From Eubacterium sp. (lineage in GTDB: Bacteria; Bacillota; Clostridia; Lachnospirales; Lachnospiraceae), in contig JAFUCM010000182.1 of NCBI GenBank assembly GCA_017459675.1, forward strand, positions 1-53,782: DNA of 53,782 nucleotides, read 5' to 3'. Position numbers and translations under genes: made by a program. The notes under the pieces were generated by a model that saw only the letters and a program-made list of their open reading frames with translations, was not told where the DNA came from and did not search any database. Below are positions 7,810 to 16,810 of this stretch, piece after piece. How positions within the stretch are numbered: position 1 is the first letter of the stretch; each line of letters opens with the position of its first letter.

Positions 7810-8766
7810 TTACTTTCTGTCTGACAATACCAGCCCTGCAAGTGTCATCACAATTCCGATTCCTGCGGCAAACGTGATTTTCTCATGCAGAATCAGCACG
7901 GATGAAATCACCGTCACAACGGGGGTCAGGTAAATATAGACACTGGTTTTCACCACGCCGATCAGCCGGACCGCCAGATTCCAGACAACGAAGCAGATCG
8001 CCGATGCGACAATTCCGAGATACAGAATATTGGCAAGAATCACCGGATCTTTTAATTTCACCAGCGGCGGATTGAAATGAAACACTGCCATCGCCGGTAT
8101 CATAAACAGAATTCCATATGAAAAGATCCTGCGCGTGGTGCCCGCGATATTATATCCGAAAGCCGTGATTTTCTTCGAGAGAACCGAGTAAACCGCCCAG
8201 GACAGTGCCGCACACAGCCCCAGAAAATCTCCAAACAGATGCAGCTGTACGCCTGCGCCGCCGAAACTCAGCAGACACAGACCTGCCATTGACAGCACAA
8301 ACCCGATGTAAAACCATACCGAAGTCTTCTCTCCCTGCAGCCCGAAAACTTTTGACAGAATTGCTGTAAAAAACGGCGCCACCGTAATCAGCACACCAAT
8401 ATTCGAGGCCATTGTGTACTGCAGCGCAATGTTCTCCAGAAGATAATATACTGTCACGCCTGACAGGCCCGCCAGAAGAAATGTAAGCTCCTCCCGGATG
8501 TTTTTATAACGGATCCGGTGCGGATACAGGAGCCAGAGTACGCCGTACCCGATGATAAAACGGATCATCAGGATCTCGACCGGCTTAAAATCCCGGAGGA
8601 GCACTTTTGTCGAAATATAAGTCGTCCCCCAGACAAGAATGGTAAACAGCGCGGCGAGATGACCGTGCACCTCGCCTGCTTCTTTTTTCTGTGAAATCGT
8701 TCCTTCTTCCGGCCCGGCAGCACCGGCAGCCGGAACTGTTTCTATTTCCGGATTTGTATAAGACAT
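7810..8766 (-). CDS. DMT-family (EamA) transporter
   Basis: About 318 aa with ten predicted membrane helices in two EamA repeats, e.g. LAALFTILVWGTTYISTKVLL near the start and LGIVASAICFVVWNLAVRL and TPVVTVISSVLILHEKITFAAGIGI in the second half. It moves small metabolites or drugs across the membrane. An upstream in-frame ATG at 8787 would give 325 aa, but has no ribosome site and lies only 10 bases after the predicted transcript start (8797); the ATG at 8766 has CGAGG nine bases upstream and is preferred. It is transcribed toward arsR, whose promoter starts inside the 82-base gap. Confidence 0.83.
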   Translation of the reverse strand: MSYTNPEIETVPAAGAAGPEEGTISQKKEAGEVHGHLAALFTILVWGTTYISTKVLLRDFKPVEILMIRFIIGYGVLWLLYPHRIRYKNIREELTFLLAGLSGVTVYYLLENIALQYTMASNIGVLITVAPFFTAILSKVFGLQGEKTSVWFYIGFVLSMAGLCLLSFGGAGVQLHLFGDFLGLCAALSWAVYSVLSKKITAFGYNIAGTTRRIFSYGILFMIPAMAVFHFNPPLVKLKDPVILANILYLGIVASAICFVVWNLAVRLIGVVKTSVYIYLTPVVTVISSVLILHEKITFAAGIGIVMTLAGLVLSDRK

Positions 8767-8803
8767 CGTTTGCAACCTCGTAATCATTTCTTATCAAACG
8801 ATG

Positions 8804-8832
8804 ATTATAAATGCCATCTGCGAAAAGTGCAA
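8804..8832 (-). promoter_or_regulatory. Promoter of the DMT transporter gene
   Basis: Minus-strand TTGCAC (8827-8832), 17-base spacer, TATAAT (8804-8809). The predicted start near 8797 leaves a 31-base leader to the preferred ATG at 8766. Confidence 0.6.
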
Positions 8833-8859
8833 CCCATACACACCCGGAAACATGCCTGC

Positions 8860-11364
8860 TTATAAAAATGTTTCCACCCGCACCTTGTTCCCGTCCGCTG
8901 TCACCCTGACGGCGCCGCCCTGATCTGTCCGGAAAATGTCTGTGCCCCGCTGCTCCAGCCGCTCCAGAAGCTCTGCGTGCGGATGCCCGTACCGGTTATT
9001 TTTGCCGGCCGAAATCACAGCCACCTTCGGTCTTGCAAGCTTCAGAAAGCGTTCCGTGGTAGCATTCCGGGATCCGTGATGTGCGACCTTGAGACAGTCG
9101 ATCTCCTGCAGATCACTGCCGGCACGCCTGTTTCCCTCCCGCCGGGAATCTTTCGCTTCCGGTAATCCCGCAGCAGGGGATTCTGCCGCCGGCAATTTCT
9201 CCTCGCCTTCTGCAGCCAGCAGCTCTTCCTCTCCTTCCCCCTCCAGATCCCCGGTCAGAAGCAGATCAAACTGCCGGTAAGAAACACGCAGAACCATAGA
9301 TCCCGCATTGCCGCCGGATTTTGTCCCCTTCAGCGGATACAGAACCCTGATCTGCAGATCACCTGCCGTAAGGCTGTCCCCGCGTGCCGTGTACCGGACA
9401 GCTGTACCGCTCCGTTCACAGCATGCCTCAAACAACGCGCCCGTTTCGGTATTTTTCATCCATGCCGGAAGATACAACGCGTCCACCCGCATAAACAGAC
9501 TTCCGTCTGCGACAGCTTCCAGCAGTTCCAGCACGCCGCTGATATGGTCCTGGTCCTCGTGGCTGATCCAGATCCCGTCGATTCTGCGGATCCCCTGTGA
9601 TTTCAGATAGGGGATGATCCGGTACTGTCCGACCTGATCGACACTGGTACTGCCGCCGTCCACCAGAAAAACATGCTCTCTTCCGCTCCGGAGCACCAGT
9701 CCGTCACCCTGTCCGACATCCAGTGCCGTAAAGGAAAATGGCGGTGTCCACCGAAACAGCAGGACAGCCAGCGCAGCTGCCAGAAGGACGGCTGCCGGAA
9801 GGACGACTGTCGGAACAGTCCGGTGCGCGAAAGAACCCGTTTGTCCCGTCACGGTGGTTGTATTCCGTGGTGCAGCCGGACGACACTGCCGTCCGGCAGA
9901 TGCTGCCGGCCCCGGCTGTCTGCACACCACCCACAGCGCCGCTGCCAGCAGCGCATAGTACAAAATCATCTGCGGAATCCCCGGCTGCCCGCAGATCCAC
10001 ATGCTGCCCGGAACATACCGCAGCATGTGCAGCAGTTTCCCGGAAATCCACAGACAGAGATGTGCCGGAAACATGACGACCCCCGCCAGAAACATAGAGA
10101 ACAGACTTGCCACGCAGCCCGCAGCCCCAAGTGCAAGAACCGGACCTGTCATCGGCAGAATCAGAAGATTTGCCAGAAACCCCAGTACCGGTATTTCGTA
10201 ATAATAGTAAGCAATCAGCGGCAGCGTAACGGCGGTGAGAACCAGATAACTGCCTGCTGCATGTGCACAATACTTCCCGGCCTGCTGCAGCAATTTACGG
10301 GAGCCTTCAGCTTCCTCACCTGCGGCACGGCCTGCTTCCTTCAGGCGTGTCCTGACAGACCGTAGTACCGCATTCGCGGCAGCTGTGCCGGCCACCGCCG
10401 CAAATGACAGCTGAAATCCTGACAGGAACAGATAGCCCGGATTTCCCAGAAGGATCAGAATTCCCGCCAGCGACAGTGCGGACAGCAGATCATAGCTTTT
10501 CCCGGTGATCCAGGCTCCCATGGTGACCGCGAACATGACAATCGCCCGCACTGCTGAAGCAGGATTGCCCACCAGCGAGCAGTAAACCACCATAAATACC
10601 GAGGACAGCACCGCCGCTGCCGGCATCGGAAGATACAGATACTGCAGCAGCATGAACAGACCCATTCCCAGCATGGAAATATGGAGGCCGGAGATCGCCA
10701 GGATATGCATGATCCCGCCGGTCTGGTAATCCCTTTTGGTTTCTTCGTCCAGCAGCGCCCGCTCGCCCAGAAGCATTCCCGCAAGAACACCGGCGGATTC
10801 CTCCGGCAGCAGCTTCCTGAGATTCAGTGTCAGACGGTTGCGCAGAAGTGCCGTCCACTCTGCCGGGCCGCCGCCCTCCCGGAGCACTTCGGGACGTTCA
10901 CACCGCATCGTATAATAGATTTTCATGCAGGCATAATAACGGCGCGCATCAAACTGGCCGGGATTGCCCGCAGCTTCAATCCGCTTCACACTGCCGCGAC
11001 CCTGTACATACGCACCGATCCTGCAGACCGTTTCTTTTTCAGTTGTCATCAATAGATATGGAAAATATACGGAACGACTGTTCCTTTCATCCGAATCGGA
11101 TGGATTGGAATTTTGATTGGAATCCTGTTTTGAATCAAGATCTGAATCTGATCTGTTGATATGTGTGACCTGTACATCCTTCAGAATATACTGAAAGGAT
11201 GCTTCTGTCTCTTTTCTGCTCTGAACGGTTCCGCGAACCTGCAGCCTTGCGCCGTCCTGCGGTGCAAGGCGCGGCACACCGAAAACAGGTGCGCCGGCCG
11301 CCTTCAGGATCCAGATCACAAGCATCAGACCGATCCAGACCACACACAGCGGTCTTTTCATCAT
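8860..11364 (-). CDS. comEC: ComEC/Rec2 DNA-uptake channel with C-terminal metallo-beta-lactamase domain
   Basis: 834 aa. Order of parts: an N-terminal DUF4131-like region with GRGSVKRIEAAGNPGQFDARRYYA (about 120-150), a multi-helix competence domain with GGIMHILAISGLHISMLG (about 225-245), and a C-terminal MBL domain from about 540 with ALDVGQGDG, FLVDGGST, SHEDQDHISG (His/Asp metal ligands) and VAHHGSRNAT. ComEC forms the inner-membrane channel that takes single-stranded DNA into the cell; the MBL part is thought to degrade the other strand. ComEA lies 6 kb away on the same strand. The start has only a weak GCAGG-like ribosome site. A roughly 35-residue insertion rich in Ser/Asn/Asp near residue 75 and a Glu/Ala-rich insert near 730-760 look like non-conserved loops. 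Confidence 0.9.
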   Translation of the reverse strand: MMKRPLCVVWIGLMLVIWILKAAGAPVFGVPRLAPQDGARLQVRGTVQSRKETEASFQYILKDVQVTHINRSDSDLDSKQDSNQNSNPSDSDERNSRSVYFPYLLMTTEKETVCRIGAYVQGRGSVKRIEAAGNPGQFDARRYYACMKIYYTMRCERPEVLREGGGPAEWTALLRNRLTLNLRKLLPEESAGVLAGMLLGERALLDEETKRDYQTGGIMHILAISGLHISMLGMGLFMLLQYLYLPMPAAAVLSSVFMVVYCSLVGNPASAVRAIVMFAVTMGAWITGKSYDLLSALSLAGILILLGNPGYLFLSGFQLSFAAVAGTAAANAVLRSVRTRLKEAGRAAGEEAEGSRKLLQQAGKYCAHAAGSYLVLTAVTLPLIAYYYYEIPVLGFLANLLILPMTGPVLALGAAGCVASLFSMFLAGVVMFPAHLCLWISGKLLHMLRYVPGSMWICGQPGIPQMILYYALLAAALWVVCRQPGPAASAGRQCRPAAPRNTTTVTGQTGSFAHRTVPTVVLPAAVLLAAALAVLLFRWTPPFSFTALDVGQGDGLVLRSGREHVFLVDGGSTSVDQVGQYRIIPYLKSQGIRRIDGIWISHEDQDHISGVLELLEAVADGSLFMRVDALYLPAWMKNTETGALFEACCERSGTAVRYTARGDSLTAGDLQIRVLYPLKGTKSGGNAGSMVLRVSYRQFDLLLTGDLEGEGEEELLAAEGEEKLPAAESPAAGLPEAKDSRREGNRRAGSDLQEIDCLKVAHHGSRNATTERFLKLARPKVAVISAGKNNRYGHPHAELLERLEQRGTDIFRTDQGGAVRVTADGNKVRVETFL

Positions 11365-11425
11365 ATGCTTCTGCCTGCTTTCTTTTTATTTTCCGCGGGT
11401 CACTTCTCAATTCATGTGCTGTTCA

Positions 11426-12424
11426 TCACTTCTCAATCAATGCTTCATTTTTCTCATACGGTACATCCAGTGCCAACGAATCCCGGAACATCAGGCTGCT
11501 GACGCCGTTGATGGAAAACTGTACCCTGGAGACGTGGCAGGTGTCCGCCAGCGCATTGACAATCGAATACAGCTGCACTTCCGCGCTGACACTCAGCGCA
11601 GAATTATTAAACGTCTCATCCAGATTGACGTAGCACACGCCTTCCTGAATCGCAACGCTTAGAATTCTGGTCTCCGAAGAGACGGTCGGATAATGTCCCT
11701 CCGTTGTTGTTCCGCGCACAATCTCCTCGACAACTGCGCGCTCCAGCGGCTCGCTGGTATTATAATAGACCGTCCGCTCCTCCGGAATCAGTTTCGTCCC
11801 GCTCTCATTGGTGTAATAAAGCTGCATCACCGCGCTCTTATAGGCATTGATGGAACGGCTTGCATCTTCGACAAAGCTGTCCCTGCCGAGTTTGCCGATC
11901 ACCGTGCCGCTTCCGTCTTTGAGTGGATTTCCCGCAACCCGGAACTCCACGTAGTTGACCGTTTCCACCTGCGTCAGTGTTTTGACCAGCCCCGCTCTGG
12001 TAAGCAGCTCACGGACGGCCGGCAGCGTGGCATAGGACTCTGACATGTTCAGCTGCAGAACATCATTTTCGATATGATGTTCTTCAACGGTGATTCCCTC
12101 CGGCAGCAGCGGCAGCAGCGTGGCATCATCGGCCGACGGCTGTCTGCAGATTCCGAGCAGCTCGTCAATCATCGCATCCGGCTCTGTACTTTTCGGTTTG
12201 TATTCAAAAGATTTCAGCTGATTCTCATCCTCATCAATGTAATACATCCGTCTGACAGAGCCTGCCTGCGCTGTATCATCGACCAGCAGGGATGTCCTGC
12301 CACAGGAAGCCAGCAGCGGAACGATCAGCAGCACTGCCAGCAGCTGCCACCCGGCATTTCCCGTATGGCCGCAGCGGATTCGGTATATGATTTTTTTACA
12401 GAGTTGATCCATTCTGCTTTTCAT
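11426..12424 (-). CDS. GerMN-domain lipoprotein
   Basis: 332 aa. A membrane segment LLAVLLIVPLLASC ends in the lipobox LASC near residue 40, so it is an exported lipoprotein. Two GerMN modules follow: the first includes LPEGITVEEHHIENDVLQLNMSESYATLP, the second TRILSVAIQEGVCYVNLDETFNN. GerMN domains occur in the germination/sporulation protein GerM and in regulators of cell-wall metabolism. AGGAG lies nine bases before the ATG. It starts 14 bases after the sensor kinase stop, so the two are co-transcribed and the lipoprotein may work with the kinase at the cell surface. Confidence 0.87.
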   Translation of the reverse strand: MKSRMDQLCKKIIYRIRCGHTGNAGWQLLAVLLIVPLLASCGRTSLLVDDTAQAGSVRRMYYIDEDENQLKSFEYKPKSTEPDAMIDELLGICRQPSADDATLLPLLPEGITVEEHHIENDVLQLNMSESYATLPAVRELLTRAGLVKTLTQVETVNYVEFRVAGNPLKDGSGTVIGKLGRDSFVEDASRSINAYKSAVMQLYYTNESGTKLIPEERTVYYNTSEPLERAVVEEIVRGTTTEGHYPTVSSETRILSVAIQEGVCYVNLDETFNNSALSVSAEVQLYSIVNALADTCHVSRVQFSINGVSSLMFRDSLALDVPYEKNEALIEK

Positions 12425-12438
12425 AAGAAGATCTCCTG

Positions 12439-13950
12439 TCAGGCAATATAAACCAGCGGGATACGGACTGAGAACGTCGTACCCTCACCCGGCTTCGAGT
12501 GCACCTTAATGGCACCGCGGTGCATGACAATCGCGTTTCTGGTGATTGCAAGGCCGAGTCCTGTTCCGCCGATCTCACGGGAGTGACTCTTGTCCACGCG
12601 GTAGAACCGCTCGAAAATGTGGTCCTGTGATTCTTCCGGAATTCCGATTCCGGAATCTGCCACCGTCACATAGAAATATTTGTGATCCGCATTCAGAGAG
12701 ATCCGCACCCATCCGCCTTCCGGCTGGTTGTATTTGATCGCATTTTCCACCAGATTGGAGAAGGCCAGTGCAATCTTTGTCTGATCCACCTCGGCATTGA
12801 CGGGCCGGAAACTGTCAAATGTCAGTTCGACATTCCGCAGTTTGGCGATCGGCGTCAGGCGTTTCATGATCAGGCCGATCAGATCATTAATATTGACCGT
12901 CTCAATATTCAGATCCAGCGCCTTCCTGTCCATCTTAACCAGTGACAGCAGATCTGTAATAATCTGGTTCTCGCGGTCGATCTCTGAAGAGATATCCTTC
13001 ATAAATTCCTGGTACTGCTCCAGCGGAACATCGGGCTGACTGTTCAGCGCGTCCGCCAGCACCTTGATGGAAGCGAGCGGCGTCTTCAGCTCATGTGAGA
13101 CATTGGAGACAAATTCCTCACGCGAATCATCCAGCACCTTGATGCGCTTGAGCATCCTGTTGAAAGCATTCGTGATCAGTTCCGTCTCCAGATAGTCTCT
13201 GACCGAAATCTGCTCTTCCAGATAACCTTCTGTCAGGCCCTCAATCGAGTCCGTGATCTTTTCAAACGGTTTGACCAGAATTCCCGAGAGCAGGAAGCTC
13301 AGCAGCAGAATCACGAAAATGATAATCGTCAGCGCAATCATGCCGCGGCGCTCCATCAGATCCCTGCTGATCTGAATCTCCGTCAGGGAGACACTGACGA
13401 CCATGACACCGCGCACCTCCGCGTTCTCGGCCGCCGTATCCTTGATCGCGAGCGTGATATCGACAAACTGCTTCCGCGCATCCAGCTGATCGGTCTCCTC
13501 CCCGTCAAAACAGCGCACAACCCGGTCCGACAGGATGAATTTTCCCTTGTCCAGATCAAACGTATCCTTGATAATCCGGTAATCCCGGTTAATGATCAGG
13601 ATGCGCCCGCCGTACATATTGGTCAGGATATTCAGCTCCCCGTTAATGACATCGTTGGAAGGATCCTTCAGATAATCCAGCTTAACCAGCTGATCACAGA
13701 GAATGGAGCACTGACTCTTTACCGCGATGGTGCGCTGTGAGATTGCATGATTCTCCTGGCTGCGCAAAATGACTGTCTCGAGAATGATCGCAGGGATGAT
13801 TCCCATCACGCAGATCAGAATCATGATGCGGAACCTGAGCGACCGCAGGATTTTTAATTTATCACTGTGTAGTATTCTGGAAAACATGTTCTGGAATTCC
13901 TCTGTCACTTTATCAGATAAAAATAACCCGGAATCTGTCTTCTGATGCAT
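12439..13950 (-). CDS. Membrane sensor histidine kinase (PhoR/WalK class)
   Basis: 503 aa. Helix 1 is near 42-63 (MILICVMGIIPAIILETVIL), an extracellular sensor of about 140 residues follows, helix 2 is near 203-226, then HAMP, the dimerisation domain with FVSNVSHELKTPLASIKV (phospho-acceptor His286), and the ATPase domain with NLVENAIKYNQPEGGW, DSGIGIPEESQDHIFERFYRVD and GGTGLGLAI. AAGGAG precedes the ATG and there is a promoter of its own at 13987-14016. The likely partner regulator is at 16809-17501, three kilobases upstream, separated by an MFS and a ClC gene. Cell-envelope sensing is the usual job of this class. Confidence 0.93.
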   Translation of the reverse strand: MHQKTDSGLFLSDKVTEEFQNMFSRILHSDKLKILRSLRFRIMILICVMGIIPAIILETVILRSQENHAISQRTIAVKSQCSILCDQLVKLDYLKDPSNDVINGELNILTNMYGGRILIINRDYRIIKDTFDLDKGKFILSDRVVRCFDGEETDQLDARKQFVDITLAIKDTAAENAEVRGVMVVSVSLTEIQISRDLMERRGMIALTIIIFVILLLSFLLSGILVKPFEKITDSIEGLTEGYLEEQISVRDYLETELITNAFNRMLKRIKVLDDSREEFVSNVSHELKTPLASIKVLADALNSQPDVPLEQYQEFMKDISSEIDRENQIITDLLSLVKMDRKALDLNIETVNINDLIGLIMKRLTPIAKLRNVELTFDSFRPVNAEVDQTKIALAFSNLVENAIKYNQPEGGWVRISLNADHKYFYVTVADSGIGIPEESQDHIFERFYRVDKSHSREIGGTGLGLAITRNAIVMHRGAIKVHSKPGEGTTFSVRIPLVYIA

Positions 13951-13986
13951 TCTTTTCTCCTTGCATCAAAGCAGATCCCGGGTTCG

Positions 13987-14016
13987 ATTATAGCACACCC
14001 GCTTTACGTGTGACAA
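13987..14016 (-). promoter_or_regulatory. Promoter of the sensor kinase-GerMN genes
   Basis: Minus-strand TTGTCA (14011-14016), 18-base spacer, TATAAT (13987-13992). It gives the kinase gene its own start, independent of the response regulator. Confidence 0.6.
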
Positions 14017-14043
14017 GTTTTATGTAATCTTTTTATTCAGCAA

Positions 14044-14060
14044 GTACATGCTGCATGTAC
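14044..14060 (-). terminator. Short palindrome after the MFS gene
   Basis: GTACATGC and GCATGTAC form a near-perfect palindrome 13 bases after the MFS stop. No T-tract follows on the minus strand, so the terminator reading is weak. Confidence 0.35.
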
Positions 14061-14073
14061 AACAGAATCCGGG

Positions 14074-15288
14074 TCACCTTTCTTTGTGTGTAAACCGCAG
14101 GGATGACGGATGATTTCTTCCCCAGAATACATAGATCAGCACCGACAGGACGGTCGCGGCGCCGACCGCCAGGTACATGGTGCGGTATCCGGCGGATGAG
14201 ATCAGAACCCCGGCGATGCCGCCGCCGCATCCGAGGCCGATGTCATAGGCACACAGGAAAGTTGAATTTGCACTTCCGCGCCGTTCCGGCGGCGCAATGT
14301 GGACTGCCATGGACTGCAGGGCGGGCTCAATTCCGCCAAACGCATAGCCGGCCAGCACTGCCGCGATATAAAATGTGACCGTTCCCGGCACCAGTGCAAG
14401 CAGAAGAAATGCGATCAGCATGGCCAGATTGCAGCTGTAGACGAAAATTCCCTCGCCCATTCTGTCCGCCAGTGACCCCAGTGCAAAACGAACCAGCACG
14501 AGCATCACCGCCGTAATCAGGAAGAACACGCCGCCGGACGGCAGATTGTTTTCCAGCGCGAATTTGGACAGGAAATTCTCCAGCGCACCCCATGTCAGAA
14601 GAAATACCAGACAGATGACCGATGCCGGAACCGCATCCGGATCAATCAGTCCCTTTAATGTCAGCGGCTGCTTCTTTTCCACCGGACGCGCATGTGTCTG
14701 CATCAGCAGGAACAGTACAAATGCTGCCGCCATAAATGCCGACGCGGTCAGAAACATGGTGCGGAAACTGATGGTAATCAGCTTCAGACTCAAAGCCGGC
14801 GCAATGGATGTCGCGAGTGCTGTTGCCATTCCAAAACAGCCCATTCCCTCTGCAAAACGAGCCTGCGGCAGTGCGTCACTTGCGATGGTGGCCGTTGTCG
14901 TATTGGAAAACGCCAGCGCGGCTCCGTGGATCATACGGCAGGTGAGTGCCAGAACCACGGCCGCCGTCATCGCATAGCCAAGTCCTGCGGCAATATCTGC
15001 GAAGAAATAACCGACCGGCATCAGAAACATCCCGGCGAGGCCGATCACCAGAATGCTCTTGCGCTTTCCGTTATTCAGAAGCCATCCGATAATCGGACGC
15101 AGCACAACCGCCACGACCGAAAAGGCCAGTGCTGCGATGCCGGCTACGCCCTCATCCATATGAAGCGTTTCCAGAAACATCGGAAACGTATTCAGAATCA
15201 TAATATGATTCATGAACACAAGGAAATTGATGACGATGATCAGGACGAAGTCCCGGTTCCAGAGTTTTGTGTTTGCTTGATCAGACAT
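14074..15288 (-). CDS. Major facilitator superfamily transporter
   Basis: 404 aa with twelve hydrophobic segments. The start is NRDFVLIIVINFLVFMNHIMIL; the loop between helices 2 and 3 has RPIIGWLLNNGKRK, a degenerate form of the MFS signature; the middle loop has the PVEKKQPLTLKGLID stretch. It resembles drug/metabolite exporters of the AraJ/YbjJ kind, but the substrate cannot be named. GAGGAG lies eleven bases before the ATG. The transcript from the promoter at 15382-15411 passes through a terminator-like hairpin (15315-15366) before the start codon. The gene and the divergent ClC gene split what looks like a response regulator-kinase pair. Confidence 0.85.
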   Translation of the reverse strand: MSDQANTKLWNRDFVLIIVINFLVFMNHIMILNTFPMFLETLHMDEGVAGIAALAFSVVAVVLRPIIGWLLNNGKRKSILVIGLAGMFLMPVGYFFADIAAGLGYAMTAAVVLALTCRMIHGAALAFSNTTTATIASDALPQARFAEGMGCFGMATALATSIAPALSLKLITISFRTMFLTASAFMAAAFVLFLLMQTHARPVEKKQPLTLKGLIDPDAVPASVICLVFLLTWGALENFLSKFALENNLPSGGVFFLITAVMLVLVRFALGSLADRMGEGIFVYSCNLAMLIAFLLLALVPGTVTFYIAAVLAGYAFGGIEPALQSMAVHIAPPERRGSANSTFLCAYDIGLGCGGGIAGVLISSAGYRTMYLAVGAATVLSVLIYVFWGRNHPSSLRFTHKER

Positions 15289-15314
15289 CTCTTTTCACAC
15301 TCCTCATTTCACAT

Positions 15315-15366
15315 AAAATAAAAAGCGAAAATGCGCAGACCCGTGTCCGGATTTACGCATTTTCGC
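15315..15366 (-). promoter_or_regulatory. Terminator-like hairpin in the MFS leader (attenuator candidate)
   Basis: On the minus strand GCGAAAATGCG (15356-15366) pairs perfectly with CGCATTTTCGC (15325-15335) over 11 bases with a 20-base loop, and is followed by TTTTTATTTTAT (15313-15324). This is a full intrinsic terminator, placed between the promoter at 15382-15411 and the start codon at 15288. Confidence 0.65.
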
Positions 15367-15381
15367 CACTCGACAGCCGCT

Positions 15382-15411
15382 ATTATAGCGTCTGAAAACG
15401 ACATCTGTCAA
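15382..15411 (-). promoter_or_regulatory. Promoter of the MFS transporter gene
   Basis: Minus-strand TTGACA (15406-15411), 18-base spacer, TATAAT (15382-15387); both hexamers are perfect. The start would be near 15375, nine bases before the attenuator-like hairpin. Confidence 0.75.
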
Positions 15412-15421
15412 TGATTTTTTC

Positions 15422-15449
15422 TTTTACTTTTTCCAGGCTGTGCTATACT
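15422..15449 (+). promoter_or_regulatory. Probable promoter of the ClC gene
   Basis: TTTTAC (15422-15427), 16-base spacer, TATACT (15444-15449). It is back to back with the MFS promoter and would give a leader of about 65 bases. Confidence 0.45.
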
Positions 15450-15520
15450 GTATGAAGCACTGTTGACCACGCACCGCTCCGGATGATCCGGAAGCCCTGT
15501 ATCCGATTCTGAAATTTATC

Positions 15521-16783
15521 ATGGACAATTTATTTCACAAAATACCAAAACATGCACTGATGGTCAATCTCATTTATCTGGGAAAATGGATTCTGACCGC
15601 AGAATGTATCGGCCTGATCATCGGCGCAGTCGGCGCCGCTTTTTATCATGTACTGCACTTTGTCACGGAAACGAGAGTATCGCACCCCTGGCTGGTTCTG
15701 CTCCTGCCGGCAGGCGGTCTCCTGATTGTGTGGGTCTATCAGATGTGCGGCGAAGTAAATGACCGCGGCACCAATCAGGTGATCTCCGCGATCACCGGAA
15801 ATGACCGCGTCCGGCCGGTAAAAGCGCCGCTCATCTTCTTTGCCACGGCCGTCACGCACCTGTTCGGCGGCTCCGCCGGCAGAGAGAGCGCGGCCCTGCA
15901 GATCGGCGGATGCATCGGCCAGAATATGGGATATCTCTTCCATTTTCACGAAGGAGACCGGAAAATCATCACCATGTGCGGAATGAGCGCCGCCTTTGCC
16001 GCACTGTTCGGCACGCCGCTTTCAGCTGCTTTTCTCGCAATGGAGATCTCCAGCATCGGCGTCCTGTATTATGCCGCACTCGTACCGTGCGCACTCTCGG
16101 CACTGACCGCGAATGCACTGGCTGTCTACCTCGGCACGCAGCCGGATGCGTTTCAGATGTATATCACCCCGGACTTCACGGTCCCGCACGCGATCCTCTG
16201 CGGTGTCCTCACAATCTTATGCGCACTGATCAGCATCCTCTTCTGCGTCTCACTGCACAGGGGCGGACAGCTGTACCGGCGGTTTTTCCCGAATCCGTAT
16301 GTACGGATTGTGGTCGCCGGCTGTCTGGTTGCCTTCCTGACCCTGCTCTCGGGCGGAATGATGTTCAACGGTGCCGGCATGGACATTATCGAACGTTCCT
16401 TCCGCGGCAGCGTACCGGCCTGGGCTTTCCTCGCGAAAATACTGTTTACGACCCTGACCATGAGCGCCGGCTATAAAGGCGGTGAAATCGTTCCCTCCCT
16501 GTATATCGGCGCCACCTTCGGCTGCACATTTGCGACGATGTTCGGCTTTGATCAGCCGATGTGTGCCGCAATCGGCATGGCCGCACTGTTCTGCGGCATC
16601 ACCAACTGCCCGATTGCTTCCCTGCTGCTCTGCTTTGAGATGTTCGGCTACTCCGGCATGCCATACTACCTCATAACCATCGCGCTGAGCTATGCCCTTT
16701 CCGGCTACTACAGCGTCTATGCCAGCCAGAAAATCGTATACTCCAAGTTCCGGAACACTTATATCAACCGGCAGACGAAATAA
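15521..16783 (+). CDS. ClC-family chloride/fluoride channel or proton antiporter
   Basis: 420 aa without C-terminal CBS domains. The ion-pathway motifs are GGSAGRESAALQIGG with the gating glutamate at Glu122, and YKGGEIVPSLYIGATFG. The GGE-x-x-P form of the second motif is closer to fluoride-exporting ClC-F proteins than to the GGIFAP form of chloride ones, but this is an inference from two motifs. I see no ribosome site of quality before the ATG. It is the only plus-strand gene between 8.8 and 18.5 kb and interrupts a run of minus-strand signalling genes. It ends in a bidirectional terminator shared with the response regulator. Confidence 0.88.
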   Translation: MDNLFHKIPKHALMVNLIYLGKWILTAECIGLIIGAVGAAFYHVLHFVTETRVSHPWLVLLLPAGGLLIVWVYQMCGEVNDRGTNQVISAITGNDRVRPVKAPLIFFATAVTHLFGGSAGRESAALQIGGCIGQNMGYLFHFHEGDRKIITMCGMSAAFAALFGTPLSAAFLAMEISSIGVLYYAALVPCALSALTANALAVYLGTQPDAFQMYITPDFTVPHAILCGVLTILCALISILFCVSLHRGGQLYRRFFPNPYVRIVVAGCLVAFLTLLSGGMMFNGAGMDIIERSFRGSVPAWAFLAKILFTTLTMSAGYKGGEIVPSLYIGATFGCTFATMFGFDQPMCAAIGMAALFCGITNCPIASLLLCFEMFGYSGMPYYLITIALSYALSGYYSVYASQKIVYSKFRNTYINRQTK

Positions 16784-16810
16784 AAGAACCGCCTCACGGC
16801 GGTTCTTTTT
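16783..16810. terminator. Bidirectional terminator between clc and the response regulator gene
   Basis: AAAGAACCGCC (16783-16793), TCAC loop, GGCGGTTCTTT (16798-16808), with T or A runs on both sides. It directly abuts both stop codons. Confidence 0.9.

Noticed and set aside
15375..15520. Fluoride riboswitch before the ClC gene
   Set aside because: The ClC has a ClC-F-like motif, so I looked for the crcB-type fold in the plus-strand leader of about 65 bases, and saw neither its conserved loops nor the pseudoknot pattern.
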